A stretch of DNA of 64,000 nucleotides from Megaleporinus macrocephalus (Eukaryota > Chordata > Actinopteri > Characiformes > Anostomidae): contig CM038721.1 in NCBI GenBank assembly GCA_021613375.1, forward strand, positions 2,368,486 through 2,432,485, written 5' to 3'. Shown here one piece after another: positions 1 to 10,979 of the stretch (position 1 is the stretch's first letter; every line of letters starts with the position of its first letter). The translations under genes were made by a program, and so were the position numbers. The notes under the pieces were generated by a model. It saw only the letters and a program-made list of their open reading frames with translations. It was not told the DNA's origin and did not search any database.

Positions 1-510
1 TCTGTACACAGGTAGGTGAAGGTAGTGTTACAGTTTACCTGTACACAGGTAGGTGAAGGTAGTGATACAGTTTACCTGTACACAGGTAGGTGAAGGTAGT
101 GATACAGTTTACCTGTACACAGGTAGTTGAAGGTGGTGTTACAGTTTACCTGTACACAGGTAGGTGAAGGTAGTGTTACAGTTTACCTGTACAGAGGTAG
201 GTGAAGGTAGTGTTACAGTTTATCTGTACACAGGTAGGTGAAGGTAGTGTTACAGTTTACCTGTACACAGGTAGGTGAAGGTAGTGATACAGTTTATCTG
301 TACACAGGTAGTTGAAGGTAGTGTTACAGTTTACCTGTACACAGGTAGGTGAAGGTAGTGTTACAGTTTACCTGTACACAGGTAGGTGAAGGTGGTGTTA
401 CAGTTTACCTGTACACAGGTAGGTGAAGGTAGTGTTACAGTTTACCTGTACACAGGTAGGTGAAGGTAGTGTTACAGTTTACCTGTACACAGGTAGGTGA
501 AGGTGGTGTT
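1..510 (+). repeat. 37-bp minisatellite, about 14 copies, cut by window edge
   Basis: The unit carries ACCTGTACACAGGT, a 6-bp inverted repeat around AC, followed by AGGTGAAGGTAGTG. Copies differ by a few point changes. The same unit, in reverse complement, makes the 3.2-kb array at 42165-45372. The array abuts a SINE-like piece at 511-640. Confidence 0.97.
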
Positions 511-640
511 TGGAGTCTTATGGGTATAGTGTAAGGTGGGAAATCGAACCCAAGTCTACAGTATAGAGGGCAGCAGTGTAACCCAGTACATTATAACCAA
601 CCACTGCTATCAAACTGGGAAAACTAGTAAGTTTGGCATC
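511..640 (-). mobile_element. tRNA-derived SINE fragment
   Basis: Read on the minus strand it contains GGGTTCGATTTCCC, close to the pol III B box GGTTCGANNCC. About 50 bp upstream is TGGTTATAATGTACTGGG, a poor A-box-like stretch. Downstream comes AAGACTCCAAACACC, which runs straight into the minisatellite. A similar AAGACTCCTAACACC precedes the array at 42165. I infer a SINE whose tail seeded both arrays. Confidence 0.55.
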
Positions 641-1500
641 ACTTCATTTTAAGGAACACATATTGGGGGTCTATTAAGAGATTTTGCTTCATAAAGCCCA
701 AATTAAATCTCCTGTGCAATAAGCTTTATTCATTATGACCTGTATTCGTACACAATTTGAGGTCTTTCATTGAATTATTATTATTTTTTATTCAATTATT
801 ATCATAATTATTATGCAAACTATTAGGCATGCATTAAGACGCGGTCAACATACTAGAATGCAGCCACTGCAGTTTCATATGGAACACATACTGACAGACT
901 CACTCACACAGGTATAAAACTTGTACAGTTAAACTTGATTGTTTTTTTTGTGTTTTTTTTTTACTCGATTTATAAATCTAAATTGAATCTTAGAATACAG
1001 AACATGTTATTAGTGTTATAAGTATTAGTGACTTAATAAACTTGTATTGACTGAATTAATGCAATAAACTCTAGAAATGATTTGATTTTGTCTTGAAAGT
1101 TGTGAATTTAGATAATCATTCAAGCGCAACAATTTGCTTAAATAAGTGGAAAAGGACTCAAAACTATCAGACAAAATGTAGACGGACTCATGAATCATCT
1201 TTTCACTAAAAAACTGACTATTCCAGAGAAGAAACACAGGAAGGCTTTCTGAGTAGGCTCAGGTTTTTCCTTCAATTTAATTAAAATCGTCTATTTTACA
1301 GCAAATTAAGCAGCGAATTTTATTTTAAGTCATGTTTATATATTTTCAGCATCTAAAACTATCACCAGGAGTAAGTCTGTAAGTGGTGCTCAGCCTTTGA
1401 AGGTTTAGGCTTTAGAGCATGAGGCAGCTCACAAGTATCTCAACTTCCTTCCTCATAACTCTGGTCAATTCTGTGATGTATTAACACTAAGATAGAGAAA
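641..1500. other. AT-rich intron, nothing recognised
   Basis: No open frame with coding character, no tandem repeat and no inverted repeat seen, apart from poly-T runs near 942-961. Confidence 0.6.
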
Positions 1501-2345
1501 CATATCGTTGGTGTCCATCGTTGGCCATTTTTATTTTTATGCATCATTTAAATGCCGGAGCTGCTGTTTGCATTCCTTATCAATTTTATGCTGAATGGAC
1601 CAATAGAAATGCTCCAAAATCACTTGGAAAAAATTCTGGTTCCATTGACTTACATTAAAAGTAAAAACAGTTTCCGTGCTCTCCTGTAAAGTTGCTATTT
1701 TGGAAAGAGCAGCGAGTCTGTAGAGACCAGAGGGTTCAAATGAACAGAGAGTCTGACTGTAGGTCTACCAGTGACCGACTTACAATGGATACAGTAAATA
1801 AAATCAATGGACAGTTTTGATGGTAGAGGATTGAGGGTCAGTCAAGGTTTTATAGATAGCGTCTCCTGACGCAGCTTAAAACCCACCATGGAGGAGCACA
1901 ACTGGGGAGCTCAGTATATAGTGCAGACTGGAGATCACTGGATGTCAATCACAGTTACCTCAGTGTGATGGGAACGTTCACTGATTTGGTCATCTGCAAA
2001 ATTCATATATTATATTATGTTATATTATATTATATTATATTATATTATATTATATTATATTATATTATATTATATTATATTGTCACTGTCCAATGAAAAA
2101 CATGTACCCTCATTTTGGTTGATTTAAATTTTTGCTGCTGTTTACAATGGGCAAAAATTCCAAGATGAATAGACCAATAGAAATGCTCCAAAATCACAAA
2201 CAATTCTGGTTCCATTGACTTGCATTAAAAGTAAAGACAGTTTCTGTGCTCTCCTGTACAGTTGCTATTTTGGACAGAGCAGCGAGTCTATAGAGTCTGT
2301 AGAGACCTGAGGGTTCAAATGATCTGCTAACAGAGAGTCTCTGTG
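1500..2345. mobile_element. Two copies of a short inverted-repeat element (family A) plus an associated repeat
   Basis: Copies near 1502-1720 and 2083-2300 share ACCAATAGAAATGCTCCAAA and a CATTGACTTACATT-like stretch with at least seven other places in the window. The piece 1760-2000 (ACCAGTGACCGACTTACAAT) recurs at 3571-3870. Non-coding. Confidence 0.8.
2006..2082. repeat. (TATAT)n pentanucleotide tract
   Basis: About 15 units of TATAT/ATTAT sit between two parts of family A, at the kind of TA-rich site where such elements insert. Confidence 0.95.
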
Positions 2346-3130
2346 ACTCTGGGTGACTTTAAGAAAAGCTGTGTAAACAAAAGAGATGACTTGATTTTTA
2401 TTAATCTGCAGATATGATAATCAAACACACGCTCTGAAGTGCCCGGTCAGCTGCTGCGCGGTTCAGTTCCGCTAACGGGCACTGCAACGGTACGCAATGC
2501 CAACTCGCACGTCTCTTGACATTAACAGGTGAAGGTGAAGCGAGAGCTGTGCGGCGGCGCCAGTGCGCAGCTTCTCGCCAGATTAAACCGACTAATTGAG
2601 TCACGGTGAGTTTAAATGACCTGTCTGTGGCACTCGCGCACGCCGGCCCCTCCGCACACGCAAATAACTCCAAATCCCCCTTTAAGGAGGCCGAGTTAAA
2701 ACCGGTTAACAGCCGCGCAAATGACACCGCTATCACCTTGGGCTTCACGGCTGAGGCCGGAGCAATTAGCCGAGCTGGGTGGCAAATTAATAAGCCACCA
2801 TTTAAATACCATATACCACCATATATACACATATACATAAAAAAATATTAATCAGCATCTCATGAGCAATTACCCCCGCGTTTCTATTCAGCGTGGTCCC
2901 GGTGTGGTTTAAGTGGGGCGGGGGGTTGGGGGGAGGGGAGGGGGAAATGTGCTTTCTCTTTCCCTGGTGTGTAAACTGGATTACAGGCCAGTCGGTGGAT
3001 CCATGGTGGAGGGAAAGATTGGATTAGTGGCGTGGAAAGTGGTGCAGCATGGCAGGGGATGGATTACAGCCCCACAAGGGCTAGCTCACCAGGCATTCGC
3101 GCTTTTAGGAGCTTGAGAAGCAGATTGGAC
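2346..3130. other. GC-richer non-repetitive block, candidate conserved non-coding element
   Basis: Single-copy in this window, with CpG-containing sequence and motifs such as GGCAAATTAATAAGCC and CCATTTAAATACC. Small open frames on both strands have no recognisable domain. Regulatory function is a guess from composition only. Confidence 0.35.
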
Positions 3131-3570
3131 CGGCCCGATACAGAGGTCTTTTATTTTATTTTTTTTTCAGAGCAGCTAAAAAACAGAATAATACCGTAAT
3201 TCTTTTCCACATGAATCAAACGCCCGGTCAGAATTCCCGATGTACCTCCCTTATTACAGAAAACCTAACAATTAACATTAACACTATACACGTGTGATAC
3301 TGATCTCTGCTGTAACTTCTGACACACACATAAACACACATATATATATAAATTTAAACGCTGTCGAATTAACACATTGATGCCGATTGACCTAGCCGTC
3401 ATTATGATGGAGGCTAACGACGCCGCACCTCTTGGCTCCTTCAATGGCGCATTGACCTTTAAGTCTGAAATATCACCTCAATGCAGGTCACTTGTCTCTG
3501 AAACTGGTGGTCCAAGCCAGCGCAACGCATGATGCTACAGCCAGCAGCCCACCTTGTCAAGCCACAGTGG
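3131..3570. other. Intron, nothing recognised
   Basis: No repeat copy, coding signal or RNA gene was seen. It contains a short (TA)n near 3342-3352. Confidence 0.5.
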
Positions 3571-4105
3571 ATCAGATATTGTAGGTCTACCAGTGACCGA
3601 CTTACAATGGATAAAACCAATGCACAGTTTTGATGGTAGAGGATTGAGGGTCAGTCGAGGTTTTATAGATAGCGTCTCCTGACGCAGCTTATGGAGGAGC
3701 ACGACTGTGTTCTGTGCTAAAATTCATCACGAAAAACAAAACAAAGTTAGACACAGCGGCGGGAGCCCAGTGTATTGTGCTGACTGGAGATCACTGGACG
3801 TCAATCACAGTTACCTCAGTGTGACGGCAACGTTCACTGATTTGGTCATCTGCACAATTCATATATTACATTATATTATATTGTCACTGTCCAATGAAAA
3901 ACATGTACCTCCATTTTGGTTGATTTTCTTTTTTTCATTTTTGCTGTTTACAACATGAATGGACCAATAGAAATGCTTCAAAATCACTTGTGAAAAATTC
4001 TGGTTCTATTGACTTACATTAAAAGTTAAGACAGTTTTTGTCCTCTCCTGTAAAGTTCCAATTTTAAAGATACTTGTTTTTCCTTGGACAGCGACGATAT
4101 ATATA
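3571..4105 (+). mobile_element. Family A element, full copy, with its associated repeat
   Basis: Terminal inverted repeats are visible: ATTGTCACTGTCCAATGAAA near 3881 and its complement TTCCTTGGACAGCGACGATA ending near 4101. The middle has ACCAATAGAAATGCTTCAAA. The upstream part, 3571-3870, repeats 1760-2000. The ends lie in TA-rich DNA. No open frame for a transposase, so a MITE. Confidence 0.8.
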
Positions 4106-4200
4106 TATACACAGTAACAGTGGTTATATACAGTAACAGTGGTTATATACAGTAACAGTGGTTATATACAGTAACAGTGGTTACTGTTACTGTAAACAGT
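4106..4200 (+). repeat. 19-bp tandem repeat, four to five copies
   Basis: ACAGTAACAGTGGTTATAT repeats at 19-bp spacing from about 4111. It ends in GGTTACTGTTACTGT, an inverted continuation able to form a hairpin with the repeat. Confidence 0.95.
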
Positions 4201-4239
4201 TAATGCTAGTTAAAGATGAAGTGATCTCCAAAGTTAACA

Positions 4240-5260
4240 CATTCCCTTTCCAAGTGAAAAAAAAGGAAAAGGGCCCAAAACAAATGTTTGGGCACCCTGC
4301 ATGGTTAGTACCTAGTAACACCCCCTTTGACAAGTATCACAGCTTGTAAACACGTTTTGTTCTTGTTTGAGGGATTTTCATCCATCCTTCTCTGCAAAGG
4401 TCTTCCAGTTCTGTGAGATTCCTGGGCTGTCTTGCATGCACTGCTGTTTTGAGGTCTATCCACAGGTTTTTAATAGTTTTTCAAATCAGGGGACTGTGAG
4501 GGGCACGGTAAAACCTTCAGGTTGTGGATTTTGAGGTGTGTTTAGGATCATTATCCATTTGCAGTAGCCATCCTCTTTTCAAATTCTTTTTTTTACAGAT
4601 GTTGTTACGTTTGCTTCCAAAATTTGCTGGCATTTCAGTGAATCCATTCTTCCCTCTAGCTGAGAAACGTTCCCCATGCCATTGGCAAGACAAATCCCAA
4701 AAGTTTGATATATCCACCTCTATGCCCCTAGTTGGAGCGTCCTTTCTTCTCTATTGTAACCTCACCTTATTTCCAAAATGCACCAGGCTTGCTTAGATGT
4801 TCTTTTGCAAACTTCTGATCCTGAATTTTGTGGTGAGGACCCAGGAGAGGTTTTCTTCTGATAACTCGCTGAACAGTAGAACAATGTAGACTTTATCTTG
4901 ACCTCTAATCTTCCTGTTCACTGCTATTTCTTAATTATATTTTAGACTGAGGAAATGGAAACCTAAAAAACTCTTTCATTCTTCTTCCAGGCTTCTCCTG
5001 CTTTGTGGGCCTCAACTATTTTCATTTTTAGAGAGCTGGGCAGCTGCTTAGAAGAAATGGCTGTTTCTTGGGACTAGGTTAAAGAAGTCTGGATATTCAT
5101 AAAGTTTTGAAATTTTCATTACCTGTGCTTTCCAAACGATGATTGCGAACAAGCCTGACAGGCTGATTCAGGAGATCATTTCATCTTCAACTTGCTGAAC
5201 TGTACACAGTAACAGTTATTTTGACCCAGGGAGCCCAAACCTTTGCATACCAAATATACA
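4240..5260 (-). pseudogene. Degenerate Tc1/mariner transposase
   Basis: On the minus strand, fragments in several frames spell a Tc1-type transposase. QWHGERFSARGKNGF is followed at 4517-4580 by LLQMDNDPKHTSKST, which holds the second catalytic Asp of the DDE/D domain. Further down come pieces like ENYKNLW and CMQDSPGISQNWK-like residues, typical of the C-terminus. Stops and frame shifts break the frame throughout. The ends carry GCCCAAA-type sequences (near 4275 and 5236), probably decayed inverted repeats. The element is dead and old. Its family is common in fish. Confidence 0.8.
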
Positions 5261-5269
5261 TAGACAGGC

Positions 5270-6545
5270 AGAGGTGGCACAGAGGGCAGCGGTGTAACCC
5301 ACTATACTATACCATATACTGTAACCCCTTATGCTATATACTGTAGAACACTATACTATACTTTATACTGTAAACCACTACACTACACTACGCTATATAC
5401 TGTAGGACACTATACTATACTATATCCTGTAAACCACTACACTACGCTATAGACTGTAGGACACTATAATATACTATATCCAGTAAACCACTACACTACA
5501 CTACGCTATATACTGTAGGACACTATACTATACTATATACTGTAACCCCTTATGCTATATACTGTAGAACAATATACTATACTATATACTGTAAACCACT
5601 ACACTACACTACGCTATATACTGTAGGACACTATACTATATCCTGTAAACCACTACACTACGCTATATACTGTAGGACACTATAATATACTATATCCAGT
5701 AAACCACTACACTACACTACGCTATATACTGTAGGACACTATACTATACTATATACTGTAACCCCTTATGCTATATACTGTAGAACAATATACTATACTA
5801 TATACTGTAAACCACTACACTACACTACGCTATATACTGTAGGACACTATACTATACCATATACTGTAACCCCTTATGCTATATACTGTAGAACAATATA
5901 CTATACTATATACTGTAAACCACTACACTACACTACGCTATATACTGTAGGACACTATACTATACTATATACTGTAACCCCTTATGCTATATACTGTAGG
6001 ACACTATACCATACTATACACTGTAAACCACTACACTACACTACGCTATATACTGTAGGACACTATACTATACAATGTAAACCACTACACTACACTATGT
6101 ATATACTGTAGGAAACTATACTATACTATACACTGTAAACCACTACACTACACTATGCTATATACTGTAGGACACTATACTATACACTGTAAAACACTAC
6201 ACTATATACTGTAGGACACTACACTATATACTGTAAACCACTACACTACACTACCCTATATACTGTAGGACACTATACTATACACTGTAAACCACTACAC
6301 TACACTATATACTGTAGGACAGTATACTGTAAACCACTACACTACACTATGCTATATACTGTAGGACACTATACTATAAACTGTTAACCACTACACTACG
6401 CTATATACTGTAGGACACTTTACTATACTATATACTGTAAACCACTACACTACGCTATATACTGTAGGACACTATACTATATAATGTAAGACACTATACT
6501 ATATAATGCAAGACACTATACTATGCTATATAATGTACTCACTGT
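5270..6545. repeat. Complex minisatellite of TATACTGTA units, about 60-70 bp period
   Basis: The sequence alternates CTATATACTGTAGGACACTA and ACTGTAAACCACTACACTAC with length variants and partly regular longer blocks (5300-6000). It starts beside GAGGGCAGCGGTGTAACCCA (5282), which resembles the SINE piece at 560-590 (GAGGGCAGCAGTGTAACCCA). The array therefore may have grown out of a second SINE copy. Confidence 0.95.
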
Positions 6546-6549
6546 ACTA

Positions 6550-6770
6550 TACTATAGGTAAGATAATCCTTTATTAGTCCCACAGCGGAGAAACTCAGTG
6601 TTCCAGCAGCAAAGGGAGAGCAAGGCACTCAGTACAAACAATTGATAACAACAGTAACATTACAGTATATACAATATATATAATAAAAGTCTGAAGAACA
6701 ATATTATTTACAGATAATTGTGCAATTATAATACAGTATATCCTATTATACTATATACGTCTAACGGACC
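6550..6770 (-). mobile_element. Retroelement 3' tail
   Basis: On the minus strand it ends GTGGGACTAATAAAGGATTA, a tail common to non-LTR elements in fish. No reverse-transcriptase sequence is attached. Family assignment is from memory and uncertain. Confidence 0.6.
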
Positions 6771-6779
6771 ACTGAAGGG

Positions 6780-7440
6780 AGGGGTGTATGTATTTTGCTG
6801 CTGTGTTCAAACACTGTTGATCGCTCTCTAGAATCGTACACGGCGTTCAGCTGAGTTTTCTTTTATTTTTGCTATACATGCGGCCCGGCTGACACGGCTG
6901 ACCCGGCAATGTTTGCCCGATTGCAGCTGGTTATCGACTTTCCCAGGCAGCAGGGGAAGCCCAGGCCTCCACAACAATAATCCAGCCGACATTCGCAAAA
7001 CTCAACTCAACCTGTCATTTTCTGGGGCGGCTGAGCCGCCGAACGTGGCATGTGGTCAAAATTCACAAGCCGCCCGCGCGGGCTTTCTCATGGAAATGTT
7101 TTACTCCATTTCGGCAACAGTTAAATAGTTATCAAAAGATCTCGCGCACGGGATACTTGACAAGCCATTAGACGCCAGGGAGTCAATGCGCCACTTTCAA
7201 TAGCCCCACAAAGGAGTCTGGATTGGCTGGTGGTGAAAAGGCCGCTATCTCTCTTTCTCCCCCTCTCGCTCACAATGGTGCGGCTCCTGCTGGCCAGACG
7301 CTGGGGCCCCAGAGGACACGCAAACGTCAATATGACTAGCGGCGTGTGGATTGTGTGCTTGGCAGAACCCCTATTTATAATCACTCGACACAGTGAACGT
7401 GTCCAATGCGGTTATGATTTCCTAATCTCTCGGCTCTGTC
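6780..7440. other. GC-rich non-repetitive block, candidate conserved non-coding element
   Basis: Single-copy here, with many CpGs and stretches like GGCGGCTGAGCCGCCGAA (a short palindrome near 7026). Open frames on both strands show no known domain. Composition stands out from the AT-rich intron around it. Confidence 0.35.
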
Positions 7441-7451
7441 AATATTGCAGC

Positions 7452-7452
<1 letters not shown>

Positions 7453-7517
<65 letters not shown>
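7453..7517 (+). repeat. (GT)n microsatellite
   Basis: About 32 uninterrupted GT units. Confidence 0.99.
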
Positions 7518-7521
<4 letters not shown>

Positions 7522-7625
7522 TACTATCTTCCAGTTCCTGCCCTGGAACAGACCAAGGCTTCCTTCAATTTCTATGGGCACAATATTCCACATGCACACA
7601 AATGTAACAGTTATGCAACACAAAC

Positions 7626-7631
<6 letters not shown>

Positions 7632-7710
<79 letters not shown>
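7632..7710. repeat. (TA)n microsatellite
   Basis: About 39 TA units next to an interspersed element (family C). Confidence 0.99.
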
Positions 7711-7711
<1 letters not shown>

Positions 7712-7995
7712 AGTGTGTTCCCCAGTAAGAACAGCAGATCTGATTAGAACAGATGTAAATAATCATACATACAATACAAAGTAACATGAATATGTTATTG
7801 TGAGAGAAGTAGATCAGATCTTGAACCAGTTTGAAGAACAAAGTTAGGTTCCAGATTTCTCCTGGACGCCCCAGACATTGTATGAATGTGTTCAGTTCCT
7901 TCAGCAGCAAATCTTGGTTTATCTTAATGAAGTACTGAGCAGTCAAAGCAGGTATTAGATGAGAACTGATAATAATACTGGGCTTTTCCAAGAAG
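7711..7995 (+). mobile_element. Interspersed element family C, copy 1
   Basis: CAGATCTGATTAGAACAGAT and the following 250 bp recur at 58075-58335 almost unchanged, partly at 18310-18425, and inverted at 54656-54840. The 58-kb copy starts CACTACTGTGCAAAAGTCTG, resembling a Tc1-type terminus. The minus-strand open frame shared by two copies is treated as chance. Confidence 0.8.
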
Positions 7996-8070
7996 CTTGA
8001 AAAGGTGGAAAGGGATAAATAAACACAATGCTTATATCATTAGTACAGTGTTTATGGAGCTTTTAAAGTT

Positions 8071-8460
8071 TATTCAGTTCAGTACTCAGTTTAGTAACCA
8101 TTACTAACTACTGATAAACTCATTTACACCATCAAACATCCTCATTATTCTTTTAATGTCCATTCAGTTCAGTACTCAGTTTGATAATCACTACTGACTA
8201 CTGATAAACTCATTTACACCATCAAACATCCTCATTATTCTTTTAATGATCATTCAGTTCAGTACTCAGTTTAATAATCATTACTGACTACTGATAAACT
8301 CATTTACACCATCAAACACCCTCATTATTCTTTTAATGATCATTCAGTTCAGTACTCAGTTTAATAATCATTACTGACTACTGATAAACTCATTTACACC
8401 ATCAAACATCCTCATTATTCTTTTAATGATCATTCAGTTCAGTACTCAGTTTAATAGTCA
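8071..8460 (+). repeat. 90-bp tandem repeat, about 4.3 copies
   Basis: CATTCAGTTCAGTACTCAGT recurs at 8161, 8251, 8341 and 8431, exactly 90 bp apart, with few differences between copies. Confidence 0.98.
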
Positions 8461-8825
8461 TGTCTATTCTGGGCTGGACTGTAGAAACATGGTGGTGGGA
8501 GCTACTGCTGGAATAATTGCAGGTAATTATACAATAATTAGAACATAGTTTTGTGTATTATGTTTAATTTCTGATAAGATAAGCCCCCTAAATGTTTCAC
8601 ACAGCTTCTTTAATAGATTCTAAAAACAAAACAAGCAGTGTGTTCATGTCAGGGAGCTTTCAGGGGTGGACGTCTGGTTCCATTCACCACCTCTGTGAAC
8701 AGTTCTGATTGGGTTCCTCTAGCAAAGAGCACCTCACATCAAACCACTCTTAGACACTTAATTACGCAGATGAAAACTTTTCCCTCACGATAAATCTAAG
8801 CAGTAAGAACTGAAGTGATACGCAC
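8461..8825 (-). other. ntrk3: Intron downstream of the activation-loop exon
   Basis: Starts with donor GTGCGTATCAC at 8825. No alternative kinase-insert exon or further kinase exon was recognised. Confidence 0.6.
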
Positions 8826-9069
8826 CCGATAATAGTCCATGCTGTAGATGTCCCTGGACATGCCGAAGTCTCCGATCTTGACCAGCAGGCCGTTCCCCAC
8901 CAGGCAGTTTCGCGTGGCCAGGTCACGGTGCACGAAGTGCTGCGAGGACAGATACACCATCCCAGCTGCAATCTGGGTGGCAATGTGCAACATCTGCGAA
9001 AGACCCAGCTCTCCACTGCTCTGCATCGGGTGACCGTCCACCAGGATTGTGGAGTCTGGACCGTGAGCC
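8826..9069 (-). CDS. ntrk3: NTRK3 exon: catalytic loop, DFG and activation loop
   Basis: A 244-bp exon. The acceptor CTCTTCAG ends at 9070 and the donor GTGCGT starts at 8825. The first G completes the split Arg codon. The next 81 codons run [12 protein letters not shown], then [18 protein letters not shown], the catalytic loop [15 protein letters not shown], and [21 protein letters not shown] Asp is the catalytic base, Asn of RN and DFG Asp bind magnesium, and the three activation-loop tyrosines (Y, then YY) are autophosphorylation sites. The exon ends in phase 0 exactly at YYR. In mammals that junction leads to VGGHTMLP or to an alternative 14-residue kinase insert; neither continuation is visible in the 8.8 kb to the left. 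The Met in YSMDYY replaces the usual Thr. The acceptor lies only about 35 bp from a duplicated transposon remnant. Confidence 0.95.
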
Positions 9070-9103
9070 CTGAAGAGGTGAAGAAACAGATAATAAGAGA
9101 TTA

Positions 9104-10003
9104 CTCATTACGCTCGTTTACAATAAACTACACAAGAATACACACCAAGAGGAAACTTCTGGAAGAGTCTTCTAGCTTCTAGTCTAGAGGAGCTCTGGTT
9201 CCCTGTTGGGCTTCTCCAGCCTAGATACAAGATGAGATATGATTGGAGGCATACAGGTCCCATACAACAACCTGCAGCACATATACCCACAGATGTTGCA
9301 GCTGGTCCTGTAGATCCTGAACACTCGTAGGTGCTAAAGTTGACGTCCCAGCTGGACCCATAAACGCTGAATTGGTGAAAAATCTGGAAGAACACGGAGG
9401 TGTTGGGATCTGGTTGGGACGTTACTGGGAAACCCTCACTGTGTTTGGAACATTATCCTTCTGAATAATCCCAGTTGGAAGTTCTGCCATGAGAGGAAAC
9501 ACATATGGATGTCCTGCACACATGGCTGAGCTGTTAGAGACCCTCGTATCACTACCAGGTGGACCAACTATTGTATGCAATGCTCCCCAGATCATCAAAC
9601 CAGCAGGCGGGTCAGTCAGTGTGTTGCTCCACAGCAAAGAAAGGATAGAAGCATCACCATGAGGCCTCCATACTTGAACCCGACCTTCGTTGGATCCCGA
9701 ACAGAACCTGGATTTGTGACTCTGGGAGCTGCTTGTGTTGGTTGGCTGACGGATCCTCTCTACTGGTGGTCTGTCTGGGAGGTCCAGGGCCTGTTCACCA
9801 TCTGCGTGTGTCCTCATGTAACCACTGACCCCAACACCTCCTAACAGCTTGGTTTGAACGGCCTAGATGGTGGGCAGTTTGTGGAAATTGCCTTTCAAAG
9901 TCCATCAACCCGACAAAGTATCTTCAAGTGAGTCGTAGAAGCAGCATGTCCAGCAGATCTCTCAGCTAGAGACGACCCAATAGCAACCTCTGAGGGTCTT
10001 TTG
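9104..10003 (-). pseudogene. Degenerate Tc1-like transposase, tandem copy 1
   Basis: Minus-strand fragments follow the order of a Tc1/IS630 transposase: SHKSRFCSGSNEGRVQVWRP (the usual DESRF box, first catalytic Asp lost), AGLMIWGA, then LPLMAELPTGIIQKDNVPN (second catalytic Asp kept). On the other side of a frame shift come remnants of SPDLSPIEHLW-like sequence. Several frame shifts and stops show it is dead. The segment is repeated as the next feature. Its left edge stops about 35 bp from the acceptor of the NTRK3 exon at 9069. Confidence 0.85.
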
Positions 10004-10008
10004 TGAGA

Positions 10009-10970
10009 CTCATTATGCTCGTTTACAATAAACTATACAAGAATATGCACCAAGAGGAAGCTTCTGGAATGAATGTGTGACTGTAATGATGATGTATGGT
10101 TGTGATACAGTATTAGAGTGAAAGAAGAAACTTGTTGGGGAAAGACTCTCTAGTCTAGAGGAGCTCTAGTTCCCTGTTGAACTCCTCCAGCCTGGATACA
10201 AGATGAGATACGGTTGGAGACAAACAGTTTCCGTACAACATCCTGCAGCACATATAACCACAAATGTTGCAGCTGGACCTGTAGATCCTGCACATTCGTA
10301 GGTGCTGAGGCTGGCGTCCCAGCTGGACCCATAAATGCTGGACTGGTGATAAATCTGGAAGGACAAGCAAGTGTTGGGCTTTAGTGGAGACGTTCCTGGG
10401 AAACCCTCGCTGTGTTTGGAACATTATCCTTCTGAATAATCCCAGTTGGAAGTTCTGCCATAAGAGGCAAGACATGTGGATGTCCTGCACACATGGCTGA
10501 GCTGTTAGAGACCCTCATATCACTACCAGGTGGACCAACTATTGTATGCAACGCTCCCCAGATCATCAAACCAGCAGGCGGGTCAGTCAGTGTGTTGCTC
10601 CACAGCAAAGGATAGAAGCATCATCATGAGGCCTCCATACTTGAACCCGACCTTCGTTGGATCCCGAACAGAACCTGGATTTGTGACTCTGGGAGCTGCT
10701 TGTGTTGGTTGGTTGACAGATCCTCTCTACTGGTGGTCTGTCTGGGAGGTCCAGAGCCTGTTCACCCTGTGTGTGTGTCCTCATGTAACCACTGACCCCA
10801 ACACCTCCTAACAGCTTGGTCTGAACGGCCTGGATGTTGCGCAGTTTGTGGAAATTGCCTTTCAAAGTCTATCAACCCGACAAAATATCTTCAAGTGAGT
10901 CGTAGAAGCAGCATGTCCAGCAGATCTCTCACCAAGAGACGACCCAACGACAACCTCTGAGGGTCTTTTT
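10009..10970 (-). pseudogene. Degenerate Tc1-like transposase, tandem copy 2
   Basis: Direct repeat of 9104-10003, starting CTCATTATGCTCGTTTACAA (CTCATTACGCTCG in copy 1) and ending at GAGGGTCTTTT in both. It differs by point changes and by about 70 extra bases near 10070-10140. It keeps LPDLSPVQHLWVQLGRQ in one frame, the region before the third catalytic residue, and IIQKDNVPNTARVSQ in another. The duplication came after the insertion, since both copies share the same decayed frame structure. Confidence 0.85.
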
Positions 10971-10979
10971 ACGGGAAGG

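Noticed and set aside
5270..6545. tRNA or snRNA gene cluster
   Set aside because: Repeated TATACTGTA units show no cloverleaf or pol III boxes.
8460..8825. Alternative kinase-insert exon just downstream of the activation loop
   Set aside because: I looked on the minus strand for a short in-frame exon with good splice sites and the mammalian-type insert, and saw none.
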